Origin: Bacillota bacterium
Lineage (GTDB): Bacteria; Bacillota_E; Symbiobacteriia; Symbiobacteriales; Symbiobacteriaceae
Direction of reading: 5' to 3'
NCBI GenBank assembly: GCA_003242675.1
Contig: QGVE01000059.1
Coordinates: 1-15,153 of the forward strand
Length of the DNA stretch: 15,153 nt
The notes under the pieces were generated by a model. That model made no database searches. It saw only the letters and a program-made list of their open reading frames with translations, and had not been told where the DNA came from. Shown here one piece after another: positions 6,564 through 14,269 of the stretch; position 1 is the stretch's first letter; every line of letters starts with the position of its first letter. The position numbers and the translations under genes were made by a program.

Positions 6564-7265
6564 TCATTTTCTCGGTGGATACTTTGGTTCACTCAGTACC
6601 ATGAGCCAATCGGCCAGCAGGGCGGCCAGCTCCTTCCGGCCGGGTTCCAGGGTCAGAAAGTGGCCGCGCCCCGGAAGCACCACGAGCCTGGCCGAAGCCA
6701 GGTGCGCCGCCAGGTAGGCGCCGCTTTCCGGCGCGATCCAGGTGTCACGGTCGCCCTGCACCACCAGGACGGGCGCCTGCACCCGCCCCAGCTGCCGCCG
6801 CGTGAGCCGCGCCAGGCGCGCCAGCGACCGGAGCGCCGGCATGGCCTCGGCCGGATCCCCGAGGTAAGGGGTAAGGCGCGCCCCGATCTCGGCGGGGTCT
6901 TGCAGCAGAATCGGCGCCGCCAGGGTGCAGACGGAGGCGACGGGGTGCCGGGCCGCGAGGTGCAGGGCGATCAGCCCCCCGAGCGAGCACCCGACCAGGT
7001 GCACCGCGCGGCAGTCGCTCCGCAGCCGGCTCAGGGCCTCCTCCGCGCCCCGGATCCAGTGCCGGAACCGGGTGCGCCCCAGAACCGTCACGCCGGCGCC
7101 GTGCCCGGGCAGCAGCGGGGCGTGCACGGTGATCCCGCGCGCCGCGAGCTCGTCCACCAGCGGCCGGACCAGGGCCGGCGAACCGCCGAAGCCGTGCAGC
7201 ACCAGGCATCCCACCGGGCCGCCGCGCACGTACACGGCCGCGCTGCTGCGCCTGACCATCGGCAT
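6564..7265 (-). CDS. Carboxylesterase / alpha-beta hydrolase (Est30/YvaK type)
   Basis: This 233-residue protein starts at the ATG at 7265, behind GGGAGGGAG. It has the alpha/beta-hydrolase layout: oxyanion-region LHGFGG at 23-28, nucleophile elbow GCSLGG with S94, the acid in QGDRDTW (D174 most likely), and H202 in GRGHF. The length and sequence style fit the monomeric carboxylesterases of Bacillus and Geobacillus (Est30, YvaK), which hydrolyse short- to medium-chain esters; the physiological substrate is unknown. In Bacillus this gene also lies next to secG, usually followed by rnr. Here secG is upstream, but rnr is missing and the HydE-like gene follows instead. A terminator lies between secG and this gene, so it may depend on readthrough or on an unseen promoter. 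Confidence 0.88.
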   Translation of the reverse strand: MPMVRRSSAAVYVRGGPVGCLVLHGFGGSPALVRPLVDELAARGITVHAPLLPGHGAGVTVLGRTRFRHWIRGAEEALSRLRSDCRAVHLVGCSLGGLIALHLAARHPVASVCTLAAPILLQDPAEIGARLTPYLGDPAEAMPALRSLARLARLTRRQLGRVQAPVLVVQGDRDTWIAPESGAYLAAHLASARLVVLPGRGHFLTLEPGRKELAALLADWLMVLSEPKYPPRK

Positions 7266-7283
7266 TCAGCTCCCTCCCGTGAA

Positions 7284-7317
7284 GACGCAAGAAAGGCCGG
7301 GTCGTTCCCCCGGCCTT
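7284..7317 (-). terminator. Terminator after secG
   Basis: AAGGCCGGG (7317-7309 on the minus strand) pairs perfectly with CCCGGCCTT (7301-7293) around a 7-nt loop, followed by TCTTGCGTCTT. It lies in the 68-nt gap between secG and the esterase. Confidence 0.75.
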
Positions 7318-7333
7318 CCGATGCGCTGCAGGT

Positions 7334-7564
7334 TTAGGCGCGCTCCAGGAACAGCATCAGGAGCGACGTCAGCACGAAGAGGGTGGCAAAGGCCATGCTG
7401 AAGCGGTTCAGAATCTCGTCCAAGCCCTTCTTCTTGCCGAAGATCTGCTCCCCTGCGCCCGCAATGGCCCCGGACAGGCCCGCGCTCTTCCCGGACTGCA
7501 TCAGCACGGTCGAGATCAGGCCCAGGGCAAACAGGGTATGAAGGACCAGAACGAACGTTTTCAT
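7334..7564 (-). CDS. secG: Preprotein translocase subunit SecG
   Basis: This 76-residue protein starts at the ATG at 7564 behind GAGGGGGTGA; an in-frame extension to 7630 would cross the promoter and was rejected. It has two transmembrane helices (about residues 2-22 and 54-73) linked by the family-typical glycine-rich loop LMQSGKSAGLSGAI and a short basic FGKKKG stretch. SecG joins SecY and SecE in the membrane channel and stimulates SecA-driven export. Its position after eno is a conserved Firmicute arrangement. It has its own promoter in the gap after eno and a terminator downstream, so it may be expressed separately from glycolysis. Confidence 0.95.
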   Translation of the reverse strand: MKTFVLVLHTLFALGLISTVLMQSGKSAGLSGAIAGAGEQIFGKKKGLDEILNRFSMAFATLFVLTSLLMLFLERA

Positions 7565-7601
7565 CCCGTCACCCCCTCGCGTGCGCCCACTCGGCCTGCT
7601 A

Positions 7602-7630
7602 ATTGTACCACATCTCACCGGTTTGGACAA
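7602..7630 (-). promoter_or_regulatory. Sigma-A-type promoter for secG
   Basis: TTGTCC (7630-7625) and TACAAT (7607-7602) are spaced by 17 nt, within the 73-nt gap between the eno stop and the secG ATG. Only the -35 departs from consensus. Confidence 0.7.
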
Positions 7631-7637
7631 CGGCGCC

Positions 7638-8930
<1,293 letters not shown>

Positions 8931-10484
8931 TCAGGCTCCTTCCGCGTTGCTCACCAGCAGGGAATCCGCCTCCATCTGCGGCGGCTTGGGCAGTCCGATG
9001 ATCTCCAGCAAGGTCGGCGCCACGTTGGCCAGCACGCCGGGCTTCAGCCTGGCGCCCAGCCGCTGGTCGTCCACGAGGATGCACGGGACGGGATTGAGCG
9101 TGTGGTTGGTGTGGGGCGCACCGGTCTCGTAATCGACCATCTGGTCGCAGTTGCCGTGGTCGGCCAGGACGATCGCCGCGCCGCCCTTGGCCAGCAGGGC
9201 GTCCACGACCATCCCCAGGCACTCGTCCACGGCCTCCACCGCGCGGATCGCCGCCTCGAGCACGCCGGTGTGGCCGACCATGTCGGGGTTGGCGAAGTTG
9301 AGCACGATGAAGTCGGTGCGATCCTCCTCGATCCACTTCACCGTCTCGCGCGCCACCTCGTAGGCCGACATCTCCGGCTTCAGGTCGTAGGTGGCCACCT
9401 TCGGCGACGGGATCAGCACCCGCTCCTCACCGGGAAAGACCCGCTCCTCGCCACCGTTGAAGAAGTAGGTGACGTGGGCGTACTTCTCGGTCTCGGCGAT
9501 GCGCAGCTGCCGGAGACCGGCCTCCGCCACCACCTGGCCCATCGGCATGTCGATGAACTGCGGGCCGAAGGCCACGGGGATGTCCGTGAAGGTCTGATCG
9601 TACTGGGTCATCGTCACCAGCTCGACCGGCTGGTAGCCCTCGGGCCGCTTGAACCCGTCAAAGGCCGTCTCGTGCAGGGCCCGCACCAGCTGGCGGACCC
9701 GGTCGGCGCGGAAGTTGAAGAAGATGACCCCGTCGCCCGGGCGGACGCAGCCGCCCACCCCCTCGATCACGGTGGGCTGCACGAACTCGTCGGTCTCGCC
9801 CCGCGCGTAGGCCTGCTCCACTGCCTCCACGGCCGAGGCGGCCCTGTGGCCGATCCCCTGCGTGACCGCCAGGAACGCCTTCTCCGTGCGGTCCCACCGC
9901 CGGTCCCGGTCCATGGCGTAGTACCGGCCCGCCACGGTGGCGATGGCCCCGAGGCCCACCTCCTTCAGCTTGGCCTCGACCCGCTCCAGGTAGGGCGCGG
10001 CCGACTTGGGCGGCACGTCCCGCCCGTCGAGGAACGCGTGCACGTAGAGGCGCTGCACGTTCTCCCGCTTCGCCAGGTCGATGAGCGCGAACAGGTGATC
10101 GATGTGGCTGTGGACGCCGCCGTCGGAGACCAGCCCCATGAGGTGCAGGGCCGCCCCCGGCTGCCGGGCGCGGTCAAGCGCCTTGCGCCACGCCGGCAGG
10201 GTGAAGAATGAGCCGTCCCGGATCGAGCGGTGGATGCGAACGAGGGTCTGGTACACGATGCGGCCGGCCCCCAGGTTCAGGTGGCCGACGTTGGAGTCGC
10301 CCATCTGGCCGGGGAGGAGGCCCACCGCCTCGCCGGAAGCCTCCAGCGTCGTGTGCGGGTACCGGGCCATCAGGCGGTCGTAGTTCGGGTGCCTCGCCAT
10401 GGCCACCGCGTTCGCCCGGGGATCGGGGTTCAGGCCCCATCCGTCCAGCACGATCAGGGCCACGGGTCTGCGATAGGCGGACAA
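8931..10484 (-). CDS. gpmI: 2,3-bisphosphoglycerate-independent phosphoglycerate mutase
   Basis: This 517-residue protein interconverts 3- and 2-phosphoglycerate using two metal ions (usually Mn) and a phosphoserine. The start is a TTG at 10484, fixed by AGGAGGTGA 6 nt upstream; there is no ATG alternative nearby. Key features are VLDGWG with metal ligand D14, GDSNVGH with catalytic S64, the insertion-domain motifs SDGGVHSH and DGRDVPP, RYYAMDRD, FNFRADR, and the C-terminal metal site ADHGNCDQM followed by TNHTLNPVP. Length fits the family (about 510). It begins the gpmI-eno pair and is divergent from the thioredoxin gene. Confidence 0.98.
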   Translation of the reverse strand: MSAYRRPVALIVLDGWGLNPDPRANAVAMARHPNYDRLMARYPHTTLEASGEAVGLLPGQMGDSNVGHLNLGAGRIVYQTLVRIHRSIRDGSFFTLPAWRKALDRARQPGAALHLMGLVSDGGVHSHIDHLFALIDLAKRENVQRLYVHAFLDGRDVPPKSAAPYLERVEAKLKEVGLGAIATVAGRYYAMDRDRRWDRTEKAFLAVTQGIGHRAASAVEAVEQAYARGETDEFVQPTVIEGVGGCVRPGDGVIFFNFRADRVRQLVRALHETAFDGFKRPEGYQPVELVTMTQYDQTFTDIPVAFGPQFIDMPMGQVVAEAGLRQLRIAETEKYAHVTYFFNGGEERVFPGEERVLIPSPKVATYDLKPEMSAYEVARETVKWIEEDRTDFIVLNFANPDMVGHTGVLEAAIRAVEAVDECLGMVVDALLAKGGAAIVLADHGNCDQMVDYETGAPHTNHTLNPVPCILVDDQRLGARLKPGVLANVAPTLLEIIGLPKPPQMEADSLLVSNAEGA

Positions 10485-10490
10485 GCCGGG

Positions 10491-10499
10491 TCACCTCCT
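10491..10499 (-). promoter_or_regulatory. Strong ribosome binding site that sets the gpmI TTG start
   Basis: AGGAGGTGA is an almost perfect anti-16S match, ending 6 nt before the TTG. Rich pairing may compensate for the poor start codon. Confidence 0.85.
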
Positions 10500-10535
10500 G
10501 CGTTCCCGTTAGAGTCTGCGCGCTCGCGTCCCCGC

Positions 10536-10572
10536 TTGCCGCAGAACTTTTGCCAAGTAATTTTACCAAAGT
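10536..10572. promoter_or_regulatory. AT-rich island in the gpmI/trxA divergent intergenic region
   Basis: In the 234-nt gap between divergent gpmI and trxA, this is the main AT-rich stretch. TAAAAT (10565-10560, minus) could be a -10 for gpmI, and TTGCCG with TAATTT at 16-nt spacing could serve trxA on the plus strand. Neither has a good -35, so both are tentative. ACTTT and AAAGT flank the stretch as an imperfect inverted repeat. Confidence 0.3.
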
Positions 10573-10679
10573 CCGGCCCAGGATGAAAGGCCTGTTCCCC
10601 TCCGACTATTTTGCCTTCCGCTAGTCTGCGCGCGCGGCCGTATCCCCGCGCGCACGACCGGCGTCCTAAGGGCGGACAA

Positions 10680-10695
10680 ATACCCCGCCGGGTAT
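10680..10695. promoter_or_regulatory. Candidate CsoR/CstR-type operator upstream of trxA
   Basis: ATACCC CGCC GGGTAT is a perfect 6-bp inverted repeat 24 nt before the trxA GTG. It resembles the TACCC/GGGTA operators described for CsoR- and CstR-family repressors, and such a repressor is encoded convergently next door. TACCCCG also occurs in the promoter spacer of that repressor gene. Confidence 0.5.
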
Positions 10696-10718
10696 CAGAG
10701 GGAAGGAGGGAATCGCTG

Positions 10719-11063
10719 GTGGCGCAGTACACCATTCCCATCACCGACGCCACCTTCGAGGCCGAGGTGCTGCAGTCCGAGCTGCCCGTGCTGGTCGACT
10801 TCTGGGCTCCCTGGTGCGGGCCGTGCCGCATGATCGGCCCCGTGCTGGAGGAGTACGCGCGCGACAACGCCCACCGCATCAAGATCGTCAAGCTCAACGT
10901 GGACGAGGAGCAGCAGTGGGCGGGCCGCTTCGGCGTGATGTCCATACCGACGATGATCCTCTTCCACAAGGGAAAGCCGGTCGGCCAGCTGGTCGGCTTC
11001 CGGCCCAAGCACGAGATGTACCGCATCCTCGACAGCGCCCTGGACAAGCTGGAGACGGCCTGA
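10719..11063 (+). CDS. trxA: Thioredoxin
   Basis: This 114-residue cytoplasmic thiol-disulfide oxidoreductase starts at the GTG at 10719, 8 nt after GGAAGGAGGG; an in-frame extension from 10611 has no ribosome site and a low-complexity N-terminus. The active site is FWAPWCGPCRM with C33 and C36. D27 (the buried Asp of thioredoxins) precedes it in LVDFW, and the cis-Pro loop reads MSIPTMILF. Length and fold order match classical thioredoxins. It is the only plus-strand gene inside the glycolytic cluster. It converges on the CsoR-like gene with a shared terminator, and a CsoR-type palindrome lies in its leader, hinting at control by a metal- or sulfur-responsive repressor. Confidence 0.95.
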   Translation: MAQYTIPITDATFEAEVLQSELPVLVDFWAPWCGPCRMIGPVLEEYARDNAHRIKIVKLNVDEEQQWAGRFGVMSIPTMILFHKGKPVGQLVGFRPKHEMYRILDSALDKLETA

Positions 11064-11083
11064 GCCCGGGCCCGCCCGCAGAA

Positions 11084-11117
11084 AAGGGAACCCGACCCGC
11101 ACCGGTCCGGTTCCCTT
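11084..11117. terminator. Bidirectional terminator between trxA and the CsoR-like gene
   Basis: AAGGGAACCCGACC (11084-11097) and GGTCCGGTTCCCTT (11104-11117) form a 14-bp stem with one mismatch around a 6-nt loop. On the minus strand TTTTCTG follows, giving a good terminator for the repressor gene. On the plus strand the tail is the weaker CGCTTTAT. Confidence 0.8.
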
Positions 11118-11121
11118 CGCT

Positions 11122-11403
11122 TTATCCGAGCTTCAGGAACTGCTCGATGACCTCGTCGACCGCGGCCAGGGGATCCTCGCCGCGCCGGAGCGCCTCCGTC
11201 ACCTGCACCCCCATGCTGCAGGCGGCGGCCTTCATGCCGACGCGGTTGATGGCCGCCTTCATGGCACCCAGCTGGATCAGGATCTGCTCGCAGTCCTGCC
11301 CTTCCTCCAGCATCCGCTGGATGCCGCGGGCCTGGCCCTCGATGCGCTTCAGCCGCCGCATCAGGTCCTCGTAGAGCGCCGGGTTGACCTCCTTGATGTT
11401 CAT
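11122..11403 (-). CDS. CsoR/DUF156-family metal- or thiol-sensing repressor, variant cysteine pattern
   Basis: This 93-residue all-helical protein starts at the ATG at 11403, 8 nt after GGAGG. Residues 12-34, LMRRLKRIEGQARGIQRMLEE in part, are the hallmark helix of the CsoR/RcnR/FrmR family (PF02583), followed by C38 in the helix-2 position. Canonical CsoR has His about 25 and Cys about 29 residues after this Cys, and CstR has Cys at about 29. Here those positions are S63 and Q67, and the second cysteine is C62, only 24 residues on. Copper sensing by the classic site is therefore unlikely; a dithiol, persulfide or other metal sensor is possible. It has its own promoter, whose spacer holds TACCCCG-type repeats, consistent with autoregulation. 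Confidence 0.9.
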   Translation of the reverse strand: MNIKEVNPALYEDLMRRLKRIEGQARGIQRMLEEGQDCEQILIQLGAMKAAINRVGMKAAACSMGVQVTEALRRGEDPLAAVDEVIEQFLKLG

Positions 11404-11423
11404 GCCATCCGCCTCCCGCCATT

Positions 11424-11452
11424 AGATTACCGTACCCCGTACCCTCTGTCAA
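11424..11452 (-). promoter_or_regulatory. Promoter of the CsoR-like gene with repeat-containing spacer
   Basis: TTGACA (11452-11447) and TAATCT (11429-11424) are spaced by exactly 17 nt. The spacer contains GGGTAC and GGGGTAC as direct repeats, a possible autoregulatory site between -35 and -10. Confidence 0.85.
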
Positions 11453-11466
11453 AGGCACGCGGGAAC

Positions 11467-11496
11467 AGGCCCGCCGCACCCCCGTGCGGCGGGCCT
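11467..11496 (-). terminator. GC-rich hairpin after tpiA
   Basis: AGGCCCGCCGCAC and its complement form a perfect 13-bp stem around a 4-nt loop. It lies between the tpiA stop (11556) and the CsoR-like promoter. The tail TGTTCCC is a poor T tract. Confidence 0.6.
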
Positions 11497-11555
11497 TACG
11501 GCGCGGGATCGCAGTACCCGGCGCCCTGCGCCTCCCCGCGGTCCGGACCCGGGGC

Positions 11556-12326
11556 CTACCGGGACCGGGCCTCGGCGGCCGCCGCGCAGATCGCCGCGAA
11601 GGAGTTCGGGTCGAGGCTGGCGCCGCCCACCAGGGCGCCGTCGATGTCCGGCTGGGCCATGTAGCCGGCCATGTTCTCCGGCTTCACCGATCCGCCGTAC
11701 TGGATGCGCACGCGCTCGGCCGCCTCCGGCCCGAAGGCCTCCGCCACCACGGCCCGCACGGCGGCGATGCGCGCCTGCGCGTCGTTCGGGTCGCAGTTCC
11801 GGCCGGTGCCGATGGCCCAGACCGGCTCGTACGCGATGATGAGGTTCGCCACCTGCTCAGCCGTGAGCCCCTGAAGGCCGGCCAGCAGCTGGCGCCGGTT
11901 GACGGCGTCGGCCTGGCCCGCCTGCTGCTCCTCCAGGGTCTCCCCGATGCAGAGGATGGGGATGAGCCCGCACTGCAGCGCGGCGCGCACCTTCGCGCCG
12001 ACCAGCTCGTCGCTCTCGCCGAACAGCCGCCTGCGCTCGGAGTGGCCGAGGATGACGTACCGGCAGCCGGCGTCGACCAGCATGGGGCCGGAGACCTCGC
12101 CGGTGTAGGCGCCGGACGGCTTGTCGCTCATGTTCTGCGCCCCGAGCCCGACCCGGGTGCCCTTCAGCCCCCCGGCCACCGCTGCGAGCGCGGTGAAGGG
12201 CGGGCAGATGACGATCTCGACCCCGCCGAGGCCCTCGGCCCGGGGCAGGAAGTCAGCCAGGAACTGCCGGGCCTCCTGCTGCGTCTTGTGCATCTTCCAG
12301 TTGGCTGCCACAACGGGTGTCCGCAT
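11556..12326 (-). CDS. tpiA: Triosephosphate isomerase
   Basis: This 256-residue cytoplasmic enzyme interconverts dihydroxyacetone phosphate and glyceraldehyde 3-phosphate. The ATG at 12326, 9 nt after GGAGG, gives the normal N-terminus MRTPVVAANWKMHKT; a start 21 nt earlier was rejected. Active-site residues are visible: N9 and K11 in NWKMHK, H95 in VILGHSERR, and E167 in AYEPVWAIGTG, the lid-loop region. The phosphate-binding loop YGGSVKPEN and the C-terminal GALVGGASL follow. It is 33 nt after a small NTF2-like gene and probably cotranscribed with pgk. A GC-rich hairpin lies downstream. Confidence 0.98.
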   Translation of the reverse strand: MRTPVVAANWKMHKTQQEARQFLADFLPRAEGLGGVEIVICPPFTALAAVAGGLKGTRVGLGAQNMSDKPSGAYTGEVSGPMLVDAGCRYVILGHSERRRLFGESDELVGAKVRAALQCGLIPILCIGETLEEQQAGQADAVNRRQLLAGLQGLTAEQVANLIIAYEPVWAIGTGRNCDPNDAQARIAAVRAVVAEAFGPEAAERVRIQYGGSVKPENMAGYMAQPDIDGALVGGASLDPNSFAAICAAAAEARSR

Positions 12327-12359
12327 GGCCTGATTCCTCCCTTCCATGTCTCGTCCCGG

Positions 12360-12803
12360 CTAGCGGCCCCAGTCCGCGATCAGCCAGGGCTTCCCGTCCC
12401 CTTCCCGGACCAGCAGGAAATAGGCCCACTGCGGACCTTCCACCAGCGTCGGGTCGCGCCGCTCCTCGCCGGGCGCCAGCTCCAGTTCGTACTCCACCCG
12501 CAGGACCTGCTGCTCCGCATACCCCGGAGCGCGGGGCACCGGCGCGTCGGGCGCGGGCTCGACCCGGGTGACGCGCGCCGCCTTCACCGACAGCCGGCGC
12601 CGGTCAAGGGTGGTCGGGCTGCTATAGAGGCGGGCCCGCTCCGGCGTCAGGGTCGCCAGGATCCATTCCAGGTCGTGGGCCTCGATCGCGCGGAAGTGCT
12701 CGGCCACGACCTCCGCCGGCTGCGCCTGGGCGCGCCGGCGCAGCCACGCGGCAGCCGGCGACTCCGGCTGCCGGCGCCCGAAGATCCGCCCCAGCAGGTT
12801 CAT
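12360..12803 (-). CDS. Small NTF2/SnoaL-like hypothetical protein between pgk and tpiA
   Basis: This 147-residue protein starts at the ATG at 12803, one base after the pgk TGA, so translation is almost certainly coupled. The first 30 residues are basic and Arg-rich (MNLLGRIFGRRQPESP), without a signal peptide or membrane helix. Residues about 31-60 read as an amphipathic helix, EVVAEHFRAIEAHDLEWILA, as at the start of NTF2/SnoaL-like or DUF4829-type domains. Beta-rich segments follow (VLRVEYELELA, WAYFLLVRE) and a terminal PWLIADWGR. This cone-like helix-then-sheet order suggests a small ligand-binding or accessory domain. I do not recognise a specific family. Its place inside the glycolytic operon is unusual. 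Confidence 0.75.
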   Translation of the reverse strand: MNLLGRIFGRRQPESPAAAWLRRRAQAQPAEVVAEHFRAIEAHDLEWILATLTPERARLYSSPTTLDRRRLSVKAARVTRVEPAPDAPVPRAPGYAEQQVLRVEYELELAPGEERRDPTLVEGPQWAYFLLVREGDGKPWLIADWGR

Positions 12804-12804
12804 C

Positions 12805-13983
12805 TCAGGCCTTCACCGCAAGGCAGGCGACGCCGGGCAGCTCCTTCCCCTCCAGGAACTCCAGCGATGCGCCGCCGCCGGTGGAGACATGCGTCATCTT
12901 GTCGGCCACGCCGGCCGCCTCCACGGCCGCCACGGAGTCGCCGCCCCCGACGATGGTCACGCCCTCGCACTCCGCCATCGCCTGGGCCACGGCGAAGGTC
13001 CCGCGCGCGAACGGCTCCATCTCGAACACGCCCATCGGGCCGTTCCACACCACGGTCCGGGCCTCCCGAATGACCGCGGCAAAGGCCCGGGCGCTCTCCG
13101 GCCCGATGTCCAGCGCCATCCAGCCCTCCGGGATGGCGTCGGCCGGGACGACCCGCTGCTCGGCGTCGGCCCTGAACTCCGAGGCCACCACCAGGTCGGT
13201 GGGCAGCAGGATCTTGTCCCCGCCCTTCGCGAGGAGCTCCCTGGCCGTGTCGACCCGGTCCTCCTCCACCAGGGACTTGCCGGTGGCGTAGCCCTTGGCC
13301 CGCAGGAAGGTGTTGGCCATGCCGCCGCCGATGATCAGCCGGTCGACCTTGGTCAGCAGGTTCTCAATGACCAGGATCTTATCCGACACCTTGGCGCCGC
13401 CGATGACCGCCACGAACGGCCGGTCGGGGTCCGACAGCGCCTTGCCCATGGTGTCGACCTCTTTCTGCATCAGGAATCCCGCGACCCGGACCGGCATGTA
13501 GTCCGCCACGCCGCGGGTCGAGGCGTGCGCCCGGTGCGCCGTGCCGAAGGCGTCGTTGACGAAGATCTCGCCCAGGCGCGCCAGCTTCTTCGCGAATTCG
13601 GGGTCGTTCTTCTCCTCCTCCGGGTAGAACCGGACGTTCTCCAGCAGGACCACGGACCCGGGCGGCTGCTCGGCGACCAGCCGCTCGACCTCCTCGCCGA
13701 TGCAGTCGGGGGCGAACACCACCGGCCGGCCCAGCAGCTCGGACAGCCGGCGGGCACAGGGGGCGAGGGAGTACGCCTCGTTCCGCTTGCCCTTGGGCCG
13801 GCCCAGGTGCGAAGCCAGCACCACGACCGCCCCCTGCTCCACCAGGTACCGGATGGTCGGCACGGCGGCCCGGATCCGTGTGTCATCCGTGATGCGGCCG
13901 TCTTCCAGCGGGACGTTGAAGTCGACGCGCACGAACACGCGCTTTCCCTTGACGTCGATGTCGCGTACGGTCATCAGCGCCAT
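12805..13983 (-). CDS. pgk: Phosphoglycerate kinase
   Basis: This 392-residue cytoplasmic enzyme transfers phosphate from 1,3-bisphosphoglycerate to ADP. The ATG at 13983 lies 9 nt after AAAGGGG; another ATG three codons in is possible. Family motifs in order are [19 protein letters not shown] near residue 20, [41 protein letters not shown], the nucleotide-site WNGPMGVFE, and the C-terminal [10 protein letters not shown] and [15 protein letters not shown]. Length is normal (about 394). It is the first glycolytic gene of the window, divergent from a LysR gene, and followed after one base by the NTF2-like gene. gapA, usually just upstream of pgk in Firmicutes, is not here. Confidence 0.98.
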   Translation of the reverse strand: MALMTVRDIDVKGKRVFVRVDFNVPLEDGRITDDTRIRAAVPTIRYLVEQGAVVVLASHLGRPKGKRNEAYSLAPCARRLSELLGRPVVFAPDCIGEEVERLVAEQPPGSVVLLENVRFYPEEEKNDPEFAKKLARLGEIFVNDAFGTAHRAHASTRGVADYMPVRVAGFLMQKEVDTMGKALSDPDRPFVAVIGGAKVSDKILVIENLLTKVDRLIIGGGMANTFLRAKGYATGKSLVEEDRVDTARELLAKGGDKILLPTDLVVASEFRADAEQRVVPADAIPEGWMALDIGPESARAFAAVIREARTVVWNGPMGVFEMEPFARGTFAVAQAMAECEGVTIVGGGDSVAAVEAAGVADKMTHVSTGGGASLEFLEGKELPGVACLAVKA

Positions 13984-14008
13984 CTTGCCATTCCCCTTTC
14001 CTTTCTGG

Positions 14009-14024
14009 CGCCCCGGCCGGGGCG
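14009..14024. repeat. Perfect 16-nt palindrome in the pgk leader
   Basis: CGCCCCGGCCGGGGCG is fully self-complementary and would fold as a small hairpin about 26 nt ahead of the pgk ATG. It could be an mRNA 5'-end structure or a protein site; nothing decides between them. Confidence 0.5.
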
Positions 14025-14039
14025 GGATGATCCCGGGAC

Positions 14040-14060
14040 TTTGTTAAACGTCTCAACAAA
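14040..14060. promoter_or_regulatory. Candidate operator (TTTGTT-N9-AACAAA) upstream of pgk
   Basis: A perfect 6-bp inverted repeat with a 9-nt spacer lies 57-77 nt upstream of pgk, in an AT-rich pocket. The central AAACG recalls catabolite control sites, but the full cre consensus does not fit. The LysR protein encoded nearby or another glycolytic regulator might bind it. Confidence 0.35.
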
Positions 14061-14141
14061 AGATTACCACGCCGGTGGACAAATCCCTTCTCCGCGGGGT
14101 AGTGTTCGTCTGCCAGAGCGCGCCGATGTACCGCCGCGACC

Positions 14142-14159
14142 GAGCGGTCGGAGCGGTCG
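14142..14159. repeat. Tandem 9-mer in the pgk/LysR intergenic region
   Basis: GAGCGGTCG occurs twice head to tail, next to an inverted CGACCG at 14137-14142. The rest of the 286-nt divergent gap holds an AT-rich run at 14203-14232 that probably contains the LysR promoter, though no clear -35/-10 pair was found. Confidence 0.4.
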
Positions 14160-14269
14160 GAAGGGTTGCGATTTGCGCGGGCCGGATCTGTCACGCGCCC
14201 AGATAGATTATTTTTATGGTATGGTAATAGTAGCGGGAAGCGCAGCGCTGGCCGGGAGGTCGAGCAGCC

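Noticed and set aside
14040..14060. CcpA cre site upstream of pgk
   Set aside because: The central AAACG fits, but the flanking TG and CA positions do not match the cre consensus; kept only as a generic inverted repeat.
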